Positions 9,376 through 19,251 of a stretch of 64,000 nt of DNA are shown piece by piece. The notes beneath the pieces are model-generated. The model worked only from the letters and a program-made list of their open reading frames with translations. It was not told the DNA's origin and made no database searches. This stretch comes from JAHBNG01 sp039028975 (GTDB lineage: Bacteria > Chloroflexota > Anaerolineae > Caldilineales > Caldilineaceae): contig JBCCHB010000031.1 of assembly GCA_039028975.1 (NCBI GenBank), forward strand, positions 1-64,000. The letters are read 5' to 3'. Position numbers and translations under genes: made by a program. Position 1 is the first letter of the stretch. Each line of letters begins with the position of its first letter.

Positions 9376-9460
9376 TATACTCAGCTCCGTTTGAAAATAC
9401 GAGTTTGGTCACTCTGGTAGAGCAGCGGGAAACTCCTGTTTTCAAAACGACCGCAGTATA
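9376..9460. repeat. family 1 inverted-repeat element, reference copy
   Basis: An 85-bp element. It starts TATACTCAGCTCCG followed by TTTGAAAATACGAG, and ends with CTGTTTTCAAAA followed by CGACCGCAGTATA. The ends pair imperfectly: TATACT, a few unmatched bases, then GTTTGAAAA against TTTTCAAAAC. It has no coding capacity. It lies 150 bp upstream of acnA. Confidence 0.8.
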
Positions 9461-9610
9461 GTATCTATCTGGTTGTTTTGCGGAAGCATGCAAAACCGTT
9501 CCCGTGCCATTGTCGATTACCCAGTTTTCTAAAAATCCTGGTATCATAAAGAAAATTTCTACCAGAAAACATACCCAAAGCTGAACACAGACTGAAAGGA
9601 AAACGACTTC

Positions 9611-12319
9611 ATGCCGACTCAGGATTTTTTTCAGGCAAAATCTACGTTTGATACGGGAAGCGGTGAGGCCGTTCTCTTCCGCATAGATGCCCTCGAGGAG
9701 CAGGGAATTGCTCCCGTCTCCAAGCTACCGTTTTCGATTAAGGTATTACTGGAAGCAGCCCTGCGTCAGGCCGATGGTTTTGAAATCACGCAGGAAGCAG
9801 TCGAGACAATTGCCAAGTGGGGACCAGAGACGGCTGGTCAGGTTGAGATTCCCTTTAAGCCGGCGCGGGTTGTCTTGCAGGACTTTACAGGTGTCCCTAG
9901 TGTGGTGGACCTAGCTGCGTTACGTAGCGCCATGGAACGGCTTGGCGGTGATCCCAAAAAGGTAAATCCTGTGGTTCCTGTCGATTTGGTTGTGGATCAT
10001 AGCGTTCAGGTTGATCGCTTCGGGAGTCGGTTTGCTCTGCTCTACAACGCCGAACGGGAGTTCGAGCGCAACCGGGAGCGCTACGAATTCTTAAAATGGG
10101 GTCAAACAGCGTTTGATAACTTCAGAGTTGTCCCCCCAGCCACAGGCATTGTCCACCAAGTTAACTTAGAGTACCTAGCCCAAGGCGTCATGACAGGTCC
10201 ATACAACGGCATGGAGGTAGCCTATCCTGATACGTTGGTAGGGACAGACAGCCACACCACCATGATCAACGGGTTGGGTGTGCTCGGCTGGGGCGTGGGG
10301 GGCATCGAAGCCGAAGCCGTCATGCTTGGTCAGCCTATCTATATGTTGCTGCCTGAAGTCGTTGGGTTCAAGCTCATCGGGGCCTTGCCAGATGGGGCCA
10401 CGGCTACGGATTTGGTTTTGACCGTTACCCAGATGTTGCGCGAAAAGGGTGTAGTGGGCAAGTTTGTCGAGTTTTACGGCCCCGGCCTCTCGAAGCTCAG
10501 CCTGCCGGACCGGGCGACTATCGCCAACATGGCTCCCGAATATGGTGCGACCATGGGATTCTTCCCCATCGACAACGAAACGCTCAACTATCTCATTGGC
10601 ACAGGCCGAAGTGAGGAATTGGTAGAGCGGGTGGCCAACTACACTAAAGCACAGGGGCTATTCCGCACCGATGAGACGCCGGATCCTCTCTTCTCGGATA
10701 CATTAGAGCTAGATATGGCCACGGTGGTCCCCAGCGTAGCCGGTCCCAAACGGCCTCAGGATCGGATTGAACTGAGCACATTGAAAGATGCATGGGGCAA
10801 GATGCTGACCGCGCCAGTAGGTGCCAGCGGCTTTGGCCTAGAGAAAGAACAGCTCGAGAGCGCGGTCGAAGTGGATGATGAGGGTGTAGTCTACAACCTT
10901 ACCCACGGCAGCGTGGTGATTGCGGCCATCACATCATGCACCAACACCAGCAACCCGAGTGTCATGGTGGGTGCTGGTCTACTGGCCAAAAAGGCGGTTG
11001 AGCTAGGGCTGAAGGCGAAACCGTGGGTCAAGACGAGTATGGCCCCGGGTAGCCAAGTGGTGACCAGATATCTAGATGAAGGTGGCTTGACGCCTTATCT
11101 AGAGGCCCTAAACTTCCACACTGTTGGCTATGGTTGCACTACCTGCATAGGCAATAGTGGACCACTGCCAGAGCACATCAGCTCAGCGGTCGAGGCAGGA
11201 GATCTGGTTGTATCGGCCGTTCTCTCCGGCAATCGGAACTTTGAAGGGCGCGTTAGCCCCCATACACGAGCAAATTTTCTGGCTTCACCCCCGCTGGTGG
11301 TTGCCTTTGCAATTGCTGGCACAACAGACATCGATCTCGACAATGATCCCCTTGGATATGATCCCAATGGAGAGCCGGTCTATCTACGAGACATTTGGCC
11401 TTCTCAGGATGAGGTTCAGAGCGCGATTCGCCGCAGCCTTAAGCCAGAGATGTATCGCAGCGAATATGCCAACGTCTTTACCGCCAATGAAGAATTTAAT
11501 CAGATTCCAGTGACCGGCGGTGAACTCTTTGATTGGAAAGAGGAGAGCACTTACGTTCGAGAACCTAGCTTCTTTACAGATTTGACATTGGATGTACCCC
11601 CTGTTGTGCCCATCACTGGCGCTCGTGTCCTGGCCGTCATGCCAGACAGTACCACGACGGATCATATCAGCCCCGCTGGCTCAATTGCCACTGATGGCCC
11701 GGCAGCAGACTATTTACGCAGCCACGGTGTAGAGCGTTCTGAGTGGAATTCGTTTGGTAGCCGCCGCGGCAACCATGAAGTGATGATGCGGGGAACATTC
11801 GCCAATATCCGCATCAAAAACCAGATGCTCGATGGTGAAGAGGGCGGGCTGACAGTCTACATTCCCGAAAGCAAGCAGATGAGCATCTACGACGCGGCCA
11901 TGCGCTACAAGGAGGATGGCACGCCTCTCATTATTCTGGCTGGCAAAGAGTATGGAACTGGATCTAGCCGAGACTGGGCAGCCAAAGGCCCTCAACTGCA
12001 AGGCGTTCGGGCAGCCATTGCCGAGAGTTTTGAGCGCATCCACCGCAGCAACTTGGTAGGCATGGGCATTCTGCCCCTTCAGTTTAAAGCAGGCCAGAGT
12101 GCGGTAAACCTAGGTCTAAGCGGCTTTGAAACTTTTGATATTCTGGGCATGAATGAAGAGATGTTCCCCGGCCAAGAGTATCAAGTCCGCGCTACGGCCG
12201 AAAATGGTACGGTAACTGAATTTACGGTCATTAGTCGGATCGATACGCCTGTTGAAGTGAATTACTATAAGAATGGCGGAATTTTGCATACAGTTTTGCG
12301 CCGTTTGGCCAGCGAGTAA
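9611..12319 (+). CDS. acnA: aconitate hydratase A
   Basis: This enzyme interconverts citrate and isocitrate in the TCA cycle in the cytoplasm. At 902 residues it has the usual length of the AcnA/IRP1 family. The 4Fe-4S ligands are visible: ITSCTNTSNPSVM (first Cys) and YGCTTCIGNSGPL (the CxxC pair). Substrate-site motifs DSHTTMINGLGVLGWGVGG and KEYGTGSSRDWAAKG (swivel domain) are intact. An AAAGGA ribosome-binding site precedes the ATG. It stands alone and is followed 97 bp later by pepF. Confidence 0.97.
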   Translation: MPTQDFFQAKSTFDTGSGEAVLFRIDALEEQGIAPVSKLPFSIKVLLEAALRQADGFEITQEAVETIAKWGPETAGQVEIPFKPARVVLQDFTGVPSVVDLAALRSAMERLGGDPKKVNPVVPVDLVVDHSVQVDRFGSRFALLYNAEREFERNRERYEFLKWGQTAFDNFRVVPPATGIVHQVNLEYLAQGVMTGPYNGMEVAYPDTLVGTDSHTTMINGLGVLGWGVGGIEAEAVMLGQPIYMLLPEVVGFKLIGALPDGATATDLVLTVTQMLREKGVVGKFVEFYGPGLSKLSLPDRATIANMAPEYGATMGFFPIDNETLNYLIGTGRSEELVERVANYTKAQGLFRTDETPDPLFSDTLELDMATVVPSVAGPKRPQDRIELSTLKDAWGKMLTAPVGASGFGLEKEQLESAVEVDDEGVVYNLTHGSVVIAAITSCTNTSNPSVMVGAGLLAKKAVELGLKAKPWVKTSMAPGSQVVTRYLDEGGLTPYLEALNFHTVGYGCTTCIGNSGPLPEHISSAVEAGDLVVSAVLSGNRNFEGRVSPHTRANFLASPPLVVAFAIAGTTDIDLDNDPLGYDPNGEPVYLRDIWPSQDEVQSAIRRSLKPEMYRSEYANVFTANEEFNQIPVTGGELFDWKEESTYVREPSFFTDLTLDVPPVVPITGARVLAVMPDSTTTDHISPAGSIATDGPAADYLRSHGVERSEWNSFGSRRGNHEVMMRGTFANIRIKNQMLDGEEGGLTVYIPESKQMSIYDAAMRYKEDGTPLIILAGKEYGTGSSRDWAAKGPQLQGVRAAIAESFERIHRSNLVGMGILPLQFKAGQSAVNLGLSGFETFDILGMNEEMFPGQEYQVRATAENGTVTEFTVISRIDTPVEVNYYKNGGILHTVLRRLASE

Positions 12320-12416
12320 AAGAGTATTCAGCTAATCAGCCATCAGCTAGGTCGGAGCGACCACTGCATGAACAGCCAGAATTTAGCCAGAATTTTTACA
12401 TAAAGAGGAAAATGCG

Positions 12417-14219
12417 ATGACGACTGCAACCTTGGACAAACCGATTGAATATGAACTATCCGGCTGGGATCTAACTGAGCTTGTTTCTGATCCCTCACCT
12501 GAGGCAGTAGAAGATAGGATATATGCCCTAGAAGAGCTTGTCCAAGCATTGGTTCAACGTCGCAATGAGTTAGACGACCATATAACTTCGGAGAGAGTGC
12601 TGGAGATGGTCAAACAGTACGAGCAGATCCTCTCTGAAGCATTTACGTTGAGCGCCTATGGTTCACTATGGTTTTCGTCCGATACTCAGTCGTCGGATGC
12701 GCTAAATTATCGAAACAACATGCAGCAGCGGTTGACCGAGATGCAGAACCAGCTGCTCTTTTTTGATCTATGGTGGAAAGGACTAGATGATGATACGGCT
12801 GCCTCACTGCTACCAACTGGCTCGGAGCAAGCAGACTATCGCTATCATCTGGAGGATCTACGGCGAACCAAGCCCTTTACGCTCGATGAAAAGTCTGAAC
12901 AGCTCATCAATATTAAAGACTCAAATGGCAGCAGTGCGCTGATTACCATCTATTCTATGTTGACGAACCGGTTGGAATTTACCATTGAAGTAGAAGGTGA
13001 AGAGAAGACCATGACTCGGGATCAGCTTATGGGGTATGCGTTCTCGCCGGATGCATCTTTGCGCGGATCTGCCTACCAAGAGCTTTATCGTGTATATGGT
13101 CATGAGTCTAAGGTTCTGGCTCAGATCTATTCTAACCGGGTGCGAGATTGGTATAATGAGCATGTTAAGTTGCGCAATTACAGCTCACCTATCTCTGTAC
13201 GTAATATAGCCAACGACGTCTCTGATGCCTCAACCGATGCTCTTTTAACTGTGGCCCAGCAAAATGCCTCAGTCTTTCAGCGCTACTTCAAACTAAAGGC
13301 CAAATGGCTGGGCGTCGATAAGCTACGGCGTTATGACATTTACGCGCCGCTGGCCAGTTCAGACCGAACGATTCCCTATGCAGAGGCAGTTAACCTGGTT
13401 CTCGATACCTTTGGCGAGTTTCACCCCCAAGTTCGCGCGCACGCGGAACGGGTCTTTAAGAGTAACCATATTGACAGTGAAGTACGTAAAGGCAAACGAG
13501 GCGGTGCCTTTTGCTCCACTGTTCTGCCTACTATGACGCCTTGGGTTCTAATGAACTATGATGGCAGAGTCCGAGATGTGGCTACGCTGGCTCATGAACT
13601 TGGCCACGCTATCCATAGCATGATGGCCGAAGATCACTCACTTCTGACTCAGCACTCAACCCTCCCTCTTGCAGAGACGGCTTCTGTCTTTGCGGAGATG
13701 CTTCTCACGGATCGCCTGCTGGATGAGGTAAAAGAACCCTTGGCCAGACGGGAGCTGTTGGCGGCATCAGTCGATGATATGTATGGCACAGTTATGCGCC
13801 AGGCCTACTTCGTACGCTTTGAGGTTGATGCACACCAAGCCATACTTGATAATAAATCAACCGATGAGCTTAATCAGCTCTATATGCACAATTTACAAGA
13901 GCAGTTTGGTGATAGCCTAGACATTGCGCCGGAATATTGTCACGAATGGGTTAGCATTCCTCATATCTACAACACGCCATTCTACTGTTACGCATATAGC
14001 TTCGGGCAACTCCTAGTGCTTTCCCTTTACCGGCGCTTCCAAGAACAAGGCGAGAGCTTCATTCCTGACTACTTAAAGATGTTGGCATATGGCGGCTCTG
14101 CCCGCCCTGCTCACATCCTAGAAGAAGTTGGCATCAATATGGAGGATCATGCCTTTTGGCAAGGCGGTTTTGATGTCATCAGCAGCATGATCGATGAGCT
14201 GGAAGCGATACAGCTTTAA
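12417..14219 (+). CDS. pepF: oligoendopeptidase F family M3 metallopeptidase
   Basis: A 600-residue cytoplasmic zinc oligopeptidase of the M3B family. The zinc-binding motif is in VATLAHELGHAIHSMMAED (HExxH), with the downstream glutamate in TLPLAETASVFAEMLL. The N-terminal helical oligoendopeptidase domain begins near residue 110. It probably recycles short peptides. AGAGGAAAATGCG places a good ribosome-binding site before the ATG at 12417. No signal peptide. Confidence 0.93.
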   Translation: MTTATLDKPIEYELSGWDLTELVSDPSPEAVEDRIYALEELVQALVQRRNELDDHITSERVLEMVKQYEQILSEAFTLSAYGSLWFSSDTQSSDALNYRNNMQQRLTEMQNQLLFFDLWWKGLDDDTAASLLPTGSEQADYRYHLEDLRRTKPFTLDEKSEQLINIKDSNGSSALITIYSMLTNRLEFTIEVEGEEKTMTRDQLMGYAFSPDASLRGSAYQELYRVYGHESKVLAQIYSNRVRDWYNEHVKLRNYSSPISVRNIANDVSDASTDALLTVAQQNASVFQRYFKLKAKWLGVDKLRRYDIYAPLASSDRTIPYAEAVNLVLDTFGEFHPQVRAHAERVFKSNHIDSEVRKGKRGGAFCSTVLPTMTPWVLMNYDGRVRDVATLAHELGHAIHSMMAEDHSLLTQHSTLPLAETASVFAEMLLTDRLLDEVKEPLARRELLAASVDDMYGTVMRQAYFVRFEVDAHQAILDNKSTDELNQLYMHNLQEQFGDSLDIAPEYCHEWVSIPHIYNTPFYCYAYSFGQLLVLSLYRRFQEQGESFIPDYLKMLAYGGSARPAHILEEVGINMEDHAFWQGGFDVISSMIDELEAIQL

Positions 14220-14662
14220 TATACACTTAGCAGTCCAGAGTCGTTTAGGTCGCCTAGTCCGGAGTCGGTAGGCAGGCACCTAGCACATTGCGGTTTACAG
14301 CTTTGGTCATCCCTTCGTCCAGAAACTGAGTTTTTGAGCGGCTTGACGTTGATCCACTCTGGCAGGCAAAAAACTCAGTTTCTTCTTGGCTGATGAAGTA
14401 AGGTCGTCATTGCCTCAGCAGCGCTTATACCAAGATTGGCACAGTCGGCTGTTCGACGGATGCCAAATTAGCAAAAGCATCCTGATCAGCTTATAATAGC
14501 GGTCCACTATTTACTTAAGCCGTTCCAAACAGAAAAGCATACACTTGATAGTCTTAGCGCTGATCACAACGCTTTGGTAGACAAAGCACAGCACAATCAG
14601 CGCTGGAGGTATTGTGTGTCCAATTTTGGAATTTTACAATTCATTCCAAGTATCAGCTTGAC
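14220..14662. other. intergenic region upstream of the winged-helix gene
   Basis: Apart from the hairpin at 14321-14383, it contains a loose direct repeat (CAGTCCAGAGTCG / TAGTCCGGAGTCGG near 14230-14270). GGAGG at 14605-14609 would lie only two bases before an in-frame TTG at 14612. That spacing is too short for normal initiation, so the ATG at 14663 is preferred for the next gene. Confidence 0.4.
14321..14383. repeat. 15-bp perfect inverted repeat
   Basis: AGAAACTGAGTTTTT (14321-14335) pairs exactly with AAAAACTCAGTTTCT (14369-14383) around a 33-base loop. Partial pairing continues outside the arms. It resembles the inner arms of family 1 elements but lacks the TATACT ends. A terminator role for pepF is possible because a T-run follows the left arm. 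Confidence 0.6.
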
Positions 14663-15361
14663 ATGTCCAATAGCGTAAACAAGAACTTAAACATTCTATA
14701 TCTAGGTCGCCGTAAGGAAATCTCCAGTGCTCTTGAAGCTGCCCTAACCCAATATAAAAATGGTGCGAGTGATTCAGACACGCCTATCCAGTTTGTTGTG
14801 GTCAAGAACCAAAAAGCTGCCTTGGCCACAACCCGCACAGCTCCTCCAAATGTCGTTTTGATCGAAATGGACAGTAAGCCTGATCATCGGCTGCGCTTCT
14901 GTGAGATGTTGCGGTACCGCTTGCCAATGGCCGCGCTCTTTGCCGTCTGCTCTGGGGCGCTGAACACATCATTTGAGTTTGATTGGGAGTTACAGACACC
15001 CATTAACTATGAGGAGGCCATTGAACGTCTAACAGCATCGTGCAAAGAGTACAATGGCAATCAGTTGGCTCAGGGTCATATTCATTTGGACATTGCCAAA
15101 CGGATTGTCACCACCGGTGATAAGCAGTATCCTATGACCCCCAAACAGTGCGCCCTGCTCAATTTGCTTATGCAAAATCATGACGAGGTCGTAACCCGGG
15201 CAGAGATCATGGAACAGATATGGGAGACGTCATTCCTTGATGATACACGTACCCTAGATGTTCATGTCCGATGGCTACGCGAATGCATTGAACCAGATCC
15301 ATCTAAACCCCAATATTTACAGACCGTTCGCGGTGTGGGATATCGCTTGATTCTCGAGTAA
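14663..15361 (+). CDS. winged-helix transcriptional regulator with degenerate receiver-like domain
   Basis: A 232-residue cytoplasmic protein. The C-terminal half (about 135-232) is an OmpR/PhoB-type winged helix: YPMTPKQCALLNLLMQNHDEVVTRAEI, LDVHVRWLRECIEPDPSKPQYLQTVRGVGYRL. The N-terminal half has the order of a response-regulator receiver (NILYLG.., PPNVVLIEMDS), but the usual phospho-acceptor context (LLDxxLP) is changed to LIEMDSKP and the conserved Lys region is unclear. It may therefore act without a kinase. An in-frame TTG lies upstream at 14612. No histidine kinase is adjacent, and rel is convergent 20 bp downstream. Confidence 0.8.
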   Translation: MSNSVNKNLNILYLGRRKEISSALEAALTQYKNGASDSDTPIQFVVVKNQKAALATTRTAPPNVVLIEMDSKPDHRLRFCEMLRYRLPMAALFAVCSGALNTSFEFDWELQTPINYEEAIERLTASCKEYNGNQLAQGHIHLDIAKRIVTTGDKQYPMTPKQCALLNLLMQNHDEVVTRAEIMEQIWETSFLDDTRTLDVHVRWLRECIEPDPSKPQYLQTVRGVGYRLILE

Positions 15362-15381
15362 GCTGTCTTGTGATATAGCGC

Positions 15382-17919
15382 CTATGAAACCCGTCGATGG
15401 CTTTCCACTACGTTTGGCAGCCGATCAATTTTGGTTAGGGCCCTTGTCAGCTGGGACACATTGCTGATCTCTAATGTTGCATTGATGAGCGCCATGTTAT
15501 CCTTTTGCCCGGTCAGTGCCTCCACGGTAGGCATATTAATCTTCTCATCAGCCACCAAGCTAGAAAAGTCCCGGAGTAGCCCTGGGCGATCATAGGCCGT
15601 TATTTGGATATCTACCAAGAAAGTTTCCTCAGAGCGGGCTGCCCACTGCACTTCCACCATCCGCTTATCATCACCCGAGCGAAATCGCGAAGTAATATTG
15701 GGACAAGTCGTCCTGTGGATGGTCACGCCCCTGCCTTGGGTCACGTATCCGATAATGGGATCCCCAGGCAACGGGTTGCAACAGCCCCCTGGATGAGTCA
15801 ACATATTATCCAGCCCTTGCACATGGACTCCACTGATAGTTGAAGGCTTGGGTCGACGGTTGTGTACTAAATCATCAGCGATCCCAGCCTCTGCCAAACT
15901 AGCTTCACGCAAGCGTCGTTCATGGTCTAACAGGCGCTGAGCCAATTGCTGTGAGTTCACATCGCCATAGCCAATTGCGGCCAGAAATGTCTCTGACTCT
16001 TCATAATTAAAGAGTTGCGTCAACTCATCCAAAGAAAGGGTAACGGAAAGACGACGCATTTCTCGCTCTAGCACTTGTTTGCCCGTTCGGATATTTTCTT
16101 CGCGAGCTTGCTTACGAAGCCAGGAGCGAATTTTACTCCGTGCCCGTTGAGTAGCCACATATTCCAAGTTAGGATTGAGCCAATCTCGGGTTGGTCCTCC
16201 TCGTTTAGCCGATATAATTTGGACCTGTTCACCATTCTTGAGTTTATAATCCAATGGAACCAATCGCCCGTCGATCCTGGCTCCCCTACAGCGATGCCCT
16301 ACATCCGTATGAATCGAATAAGCAAAGTCAATAGGCGTTGAGCCATTTGGCAGATCCATTACTTCACCTTGGGGTGTAAAGACATAAACGCGATCGTTGA
16401 AGACATCTGTCTTCATGCCATCTACAAATTCGCTGGCATCAGAGACATCTTGACGCCATTCCATCAATTGGCGCAACCAAGCAATCTTTTCTTCAAATTG
16501 TTGATCGTGGCGAGTCTGCTCTTTGTAGCGCCAGTGGGCGGCAATGCCATATTCGGCAAATTGATGCATCTCTGCGGTGCGAATCTGCACCTCCATGGGA
16601 TGCCCCGTGGGGCTAACTACAGCTGTGTGCAGGCTGCGATACATATTGTCTTTTGGGTTGGCAATATAGTCATCGAACTCACCTGGAATCGGCCGCCAAA
16701 GACTATGAACGACCCCCAATACGGCATAACAGTGAGCCTCATTGTCGACAATAATGCGAAAGCCATGAATGTCATATATTTGTTCAAAGTCAACGCCTTT
16801 GCGCTGCATTTTACGCCAAATACTGTAGATATGTTTGGGGCGGCCTTTGATCGAAACGGTAATTCCATTTGTGGCCATAGCTTGCTCTAGCTGAGAAATA
16901 ATCTCTGCCACCCAACGTTCACGTTCATTATGTTTTTGTTGCATAGCCTTAACCAATTGGCGATAGGTCGACGGCTCCAAATAGCTAAAGCTAATATCTT
17001 CCAGTTCCCACTTGATCTGCCAGATACCGAGCCGATTGGCTAGGGGGGCAAAGATCTCTAGCGTCTCTCGGGCAATACGCCGCTTTTTGTGATCGGCCTG
17101 AGTCGCCAATGTGCGTAAATTATGCAGTCTATCGGCTAGCTTAATCAGGACAACCCGGATGTCATCGACCATTGCGAGGAACATTTTGCGCAACGATTCA
17201 GCCTTCTCGTCTGCCAGACCTTTACGCACGCTGCTTAGTTGGTTAATGCGCTTTAATTTTGTTACGCCATCGACCATTATGGCAACTTCATTGCCAAAGT
17301 GGGTGCGGATGTATTCAATGCCAAACGCTGTATCCTCTGCAACATCATGCAAGAGTCCAGCCGCTAAGCTATCGGCATCCATCCGTAAATCAGCGAGAAT
17401 GATCGTCGTGTGAATAGGGTGAGTCACATATGGCTCGCCACTTTTTCGTATCTGTTCCCGATGAGCATAACTGGCTAAGACATATGCACGCAACACCAGT
17501 TCATACTCCTGCTTGTTGAAAAAATTGGGCAGGTTGGCAAAAAGCTGCTCAAGCAACCTCTGCTCATCAGTCGTTGGGTTGATTTCAATTAGAGAGATAT
17601 CATCTAGATCGGGCAATCTTTGCAATGAAGGAAGGGTAGCTAAGACAATAGGATTTGTGACCTCTGGTAATTGAATGGTTGCACTACCCGTGGGCATTTC
17701 TTCATAGAAGTATGACTCACTGAGTTGCCTTTCTTCTACAGGGGGCGATTCAGCGGCTTCAGTTATAAGGGTTCCTGTTGGGGTCTCAGCATTTTGGGTT
17801 GACACCTTGTTCAAAGCATCACTATTGTCTAAGGCAACTTCTAGCCGTTCATGATTCTTAGCCTTAGGGCCATCATTTTTCAGCGATGAATTGTCAAAAT
17901 TCCTTTCCTTGTTTGACAT
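15382..17919 (-). CDS. rel: bifunctional (p)ppGpp synthetase/hydrolase (RelA/SpoT family)
   Basis: An 845-residue stringent-response enzyme that makes and degrades (p)ppGpp. Order of domains: an atypical Glu/Ser-rich N-terminal extension of about 110 residues; an HD hydrolase domain (HPIHTTIILADLRM, LLHDVAEDTAFG); the synthetase domain (RPKHIYSIWRKM, IHGFRIIVD, NMYRSLHTAVVSP, MEVQIRTAEMH); TGS (VYVFTPQGEVMDLPNG); a helical/zinc-finger-like region (GGCCNPLPGDPIIGY); and a C-terminal ACT domain (ITAYDRPGLLRDFSSLV). Both catalytic halves look intact, so it is probably bifunctional. GAGAGG six bases before the ATG at 17919 supports the start despite the unusual extension. Confidence 0.95.
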   Translation of the reverse strand: MSNKERNFDNSSLKNDGPKAKNHERLEVALDNSDALNKVSTQNAETPTGTLITEAAESPPVEERQLSESYFYEEMPTGSATIQLPEVTNPIVLATLPSLQRLPDLDDISLIEINPTTDEQRLLEQLFANLPNFFNKQEYELVLRAYVLASYAHREQIRKSGEPYVTHPIHTTIILADLRMDADSLAAGLLHDVAEDTAFGIEYIRTHFGNEVAIMVDGVTKLKRINQLSSVRKGLADEKAESLRKMFLAMVDDIRVVLIKLADRLHNLRTLATQADHKKRRIARETLEIFAPLANRLGIWQIKWELEDISFSYLEPSTYRQLVKAMQQKHNERERWVAEIISQLEQAMATNGITVSIKGRPKHIYSIWRKMQRKGVDFEQIYDIHGFRIIVDNEAHCYAVLGVVHSLWRPIPGEFDDYIANPKDNMYRSLHTAVVSPTGHPMEVQIRTAEMHQFAEYGIAAHWRYKEQTRHDQQFEEKIAWLRQLMEWRQDVSDASEFVDGMKTDVFNDRVYVFTPQGEVMDLPNGSTPIDFAYSIHTDVGHRCRGARIDGRLVPLDYKLKNGEQVQIISAKRGGPTRDWLNPNLEYVATQRARSKIRSWLRKQAREENIRTGKQVLEREMRRLSVTLSLDELTQLFNYEESETFLAAIGYGDVNSQQLAQRLLDHERRLREASLAEAGIADDLVHNRRPKPSTISGVHVQGLDNMLTHPGGCCNPLPGDPIIGYVTQGRGVTIHRTTCPNITSRFRSGDDKRMVEVQWAARSEETFLVDIQITAYDRPGLLRDFSSLVADEKINMPTVEALTGQKDNMALINATLEISNVSQLTRALTKIDRLPNVVESHRRVS

Positions 17920-18201
17920 GGATTACCTCTCATAGAAATCGGAATGCATTCTCTTTCATTCCTCGTGGAACTGCGCGACAAAGGTCCGGGTTGAAGAATT
18001 GGCTAATAGCCCACCAGGGGATTGTGGCTACTTACTATGATTTTCAAAAAGCGTGATGAGCATAGGCTACTCCACGCCAGTTTGATGGCGCTCACCGCCA
18101 TCACATCCTTTTGCAGTAGTATAAATCGGTTAATCTAAAGTTACAAAGAGCAAAATACTTCCCGCATCTGCCATACATTTCATTTTTTTTAGCAAAACTC
18201 A

Positions 18202-19134
18202 TTACATGGTTCGCTGCGGATTATCAAGAAACTCTTCAATATGTGTGAGGATCCCTTCTGTTGGATTGGTCGTCATATCAAACCAATCGATATTTGCCAT
18301 CCGGCGAAACCAAGTGTATTGATGACGTACAAAACGGTGCGTTTCAGTTTTAATTTGTGCGATGGCATCATCCAGGGTTAACGTACCATTGATATAAGCG
18401 ATGATTTCTCGATATCCAAGGCTGGTCATAGCAGGAAGTCTTATGTCGTAACCAGTCGCAAGCAGGGCTTTGGTTTCGTCAATCAACCCTCGCTCGATCA
18501 TCAAATCAACTCGCTGATCAATCCGTTGATAGAGATTTTCTCGGGGTCGATCCAAACCAATCTGCAAAATACGATAAGGGGGTTGTTCCTTGCCCTCCAA
18601 CTCTACCTTTGATTGCCCAGTCATCATGACGATCTCTAAAGCGCGGATCACCCTCCGCATATTCCGGCGATCAATCTGCTGGGCGGTAGCCGGATCTAAG
18701 TCCTCTAGCTTTGCAAAAAGAGCCTGCCATCCACCATTCGCACCCAGCGCTTCTAATTCCGCACGTAACTCAGGATTCGGCGGGACTTCCGGAATGCGTA
18801 AGCCTTCTACGACGCTACGAATATAGAGAGCCGATCCACCGATCAATAGTGGCTGAATCTGCTTAGCATGGAGGTCATTGATGGTCTGGTAGGCAAGCGT
18901 CTGATATTCGGAGAGGCTGAGTGATTCGTCAGGGTTGCGGATATCAATCAGGTGGTGAGGAGCGTGGGTTATTTCATCAGGCGTGGGTTTGGCGGTACCA
19001 ATATCCATCTGACGGTAGATTTGTCGACTGTCGGCATTAACGACGTGTCCACCGTAGCGATTACAGAGAGCTGCACTAAGAGCTGTTTTACCTACAGCAG
19101 TTGGTCCTAACAGAACAATCAAGGGAGGATACAT
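18202..19134 (-). CDS. miaA: tRNA dimethylallyltransferase
   Basis: It transfers a dimethylallyl group to N6 of A37 in tRNAs that read UNN codons. At 310 residues it has the standard length. The P-loop LLGPTAVGKTAL starts close to the N-terminus. DSRQIYRQMDIGTAKP, HHLIDIRNPDE and LLIGGSALYIRSVVEGL are signature segments, and RHQYTWFRRM is near the C-terminus. ATG at 19134 (MYPPLIVLLGP) is chosen over a TTG four codons upstream. It is the distal gene of the trmD-rplS-rnhB-yraN-miaA block. Confidence 0.95.
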   Translation of the reverse strand: MYPPLIVLLGPTAVGKTALSAALCNRYGGHVVNADSRQIYRQMDIGTAKPTPDEITHAPHHLIDIRNPDESLSLSEYQTLAYQTINDLHAKQIQPLLIGGSALYIRSVVEGLRIPEVPPNPELRAELEALGANGGWQALFAKLEDLDPATAQQIDRRNMRRVIRALEIVMMTGQSKVELEGKEQPPYRILQIGLDRPRENLYQRIDQRVDLMIERGLIDETKALLATGYDIRLPAMTSLGYREIIAYINGTLTLDDAIAQIKTETHRFVRHQYTWFRRMANIDWFDMTTNPTEGILTHIEEFLDNPQRTM

Positions 19135-19251
19135 GAGTGAAAACAACGATATTTAGGAATCAAGATCAAGCAAAACCCAAAACCTTGGTCCTACCATCTC
19201 GGGTACCCGAGAGATCTTACATTACGTCTTACTAAATTCTCGATCCTTAGC

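Noticed and set aside
14612..14662. TTG start 17 codons upstream of the winged-helix regulator
   Set aside because: GGAGG is only two bases away from the TTG, too close; the encoded residues do not resemble the family N-terminus.
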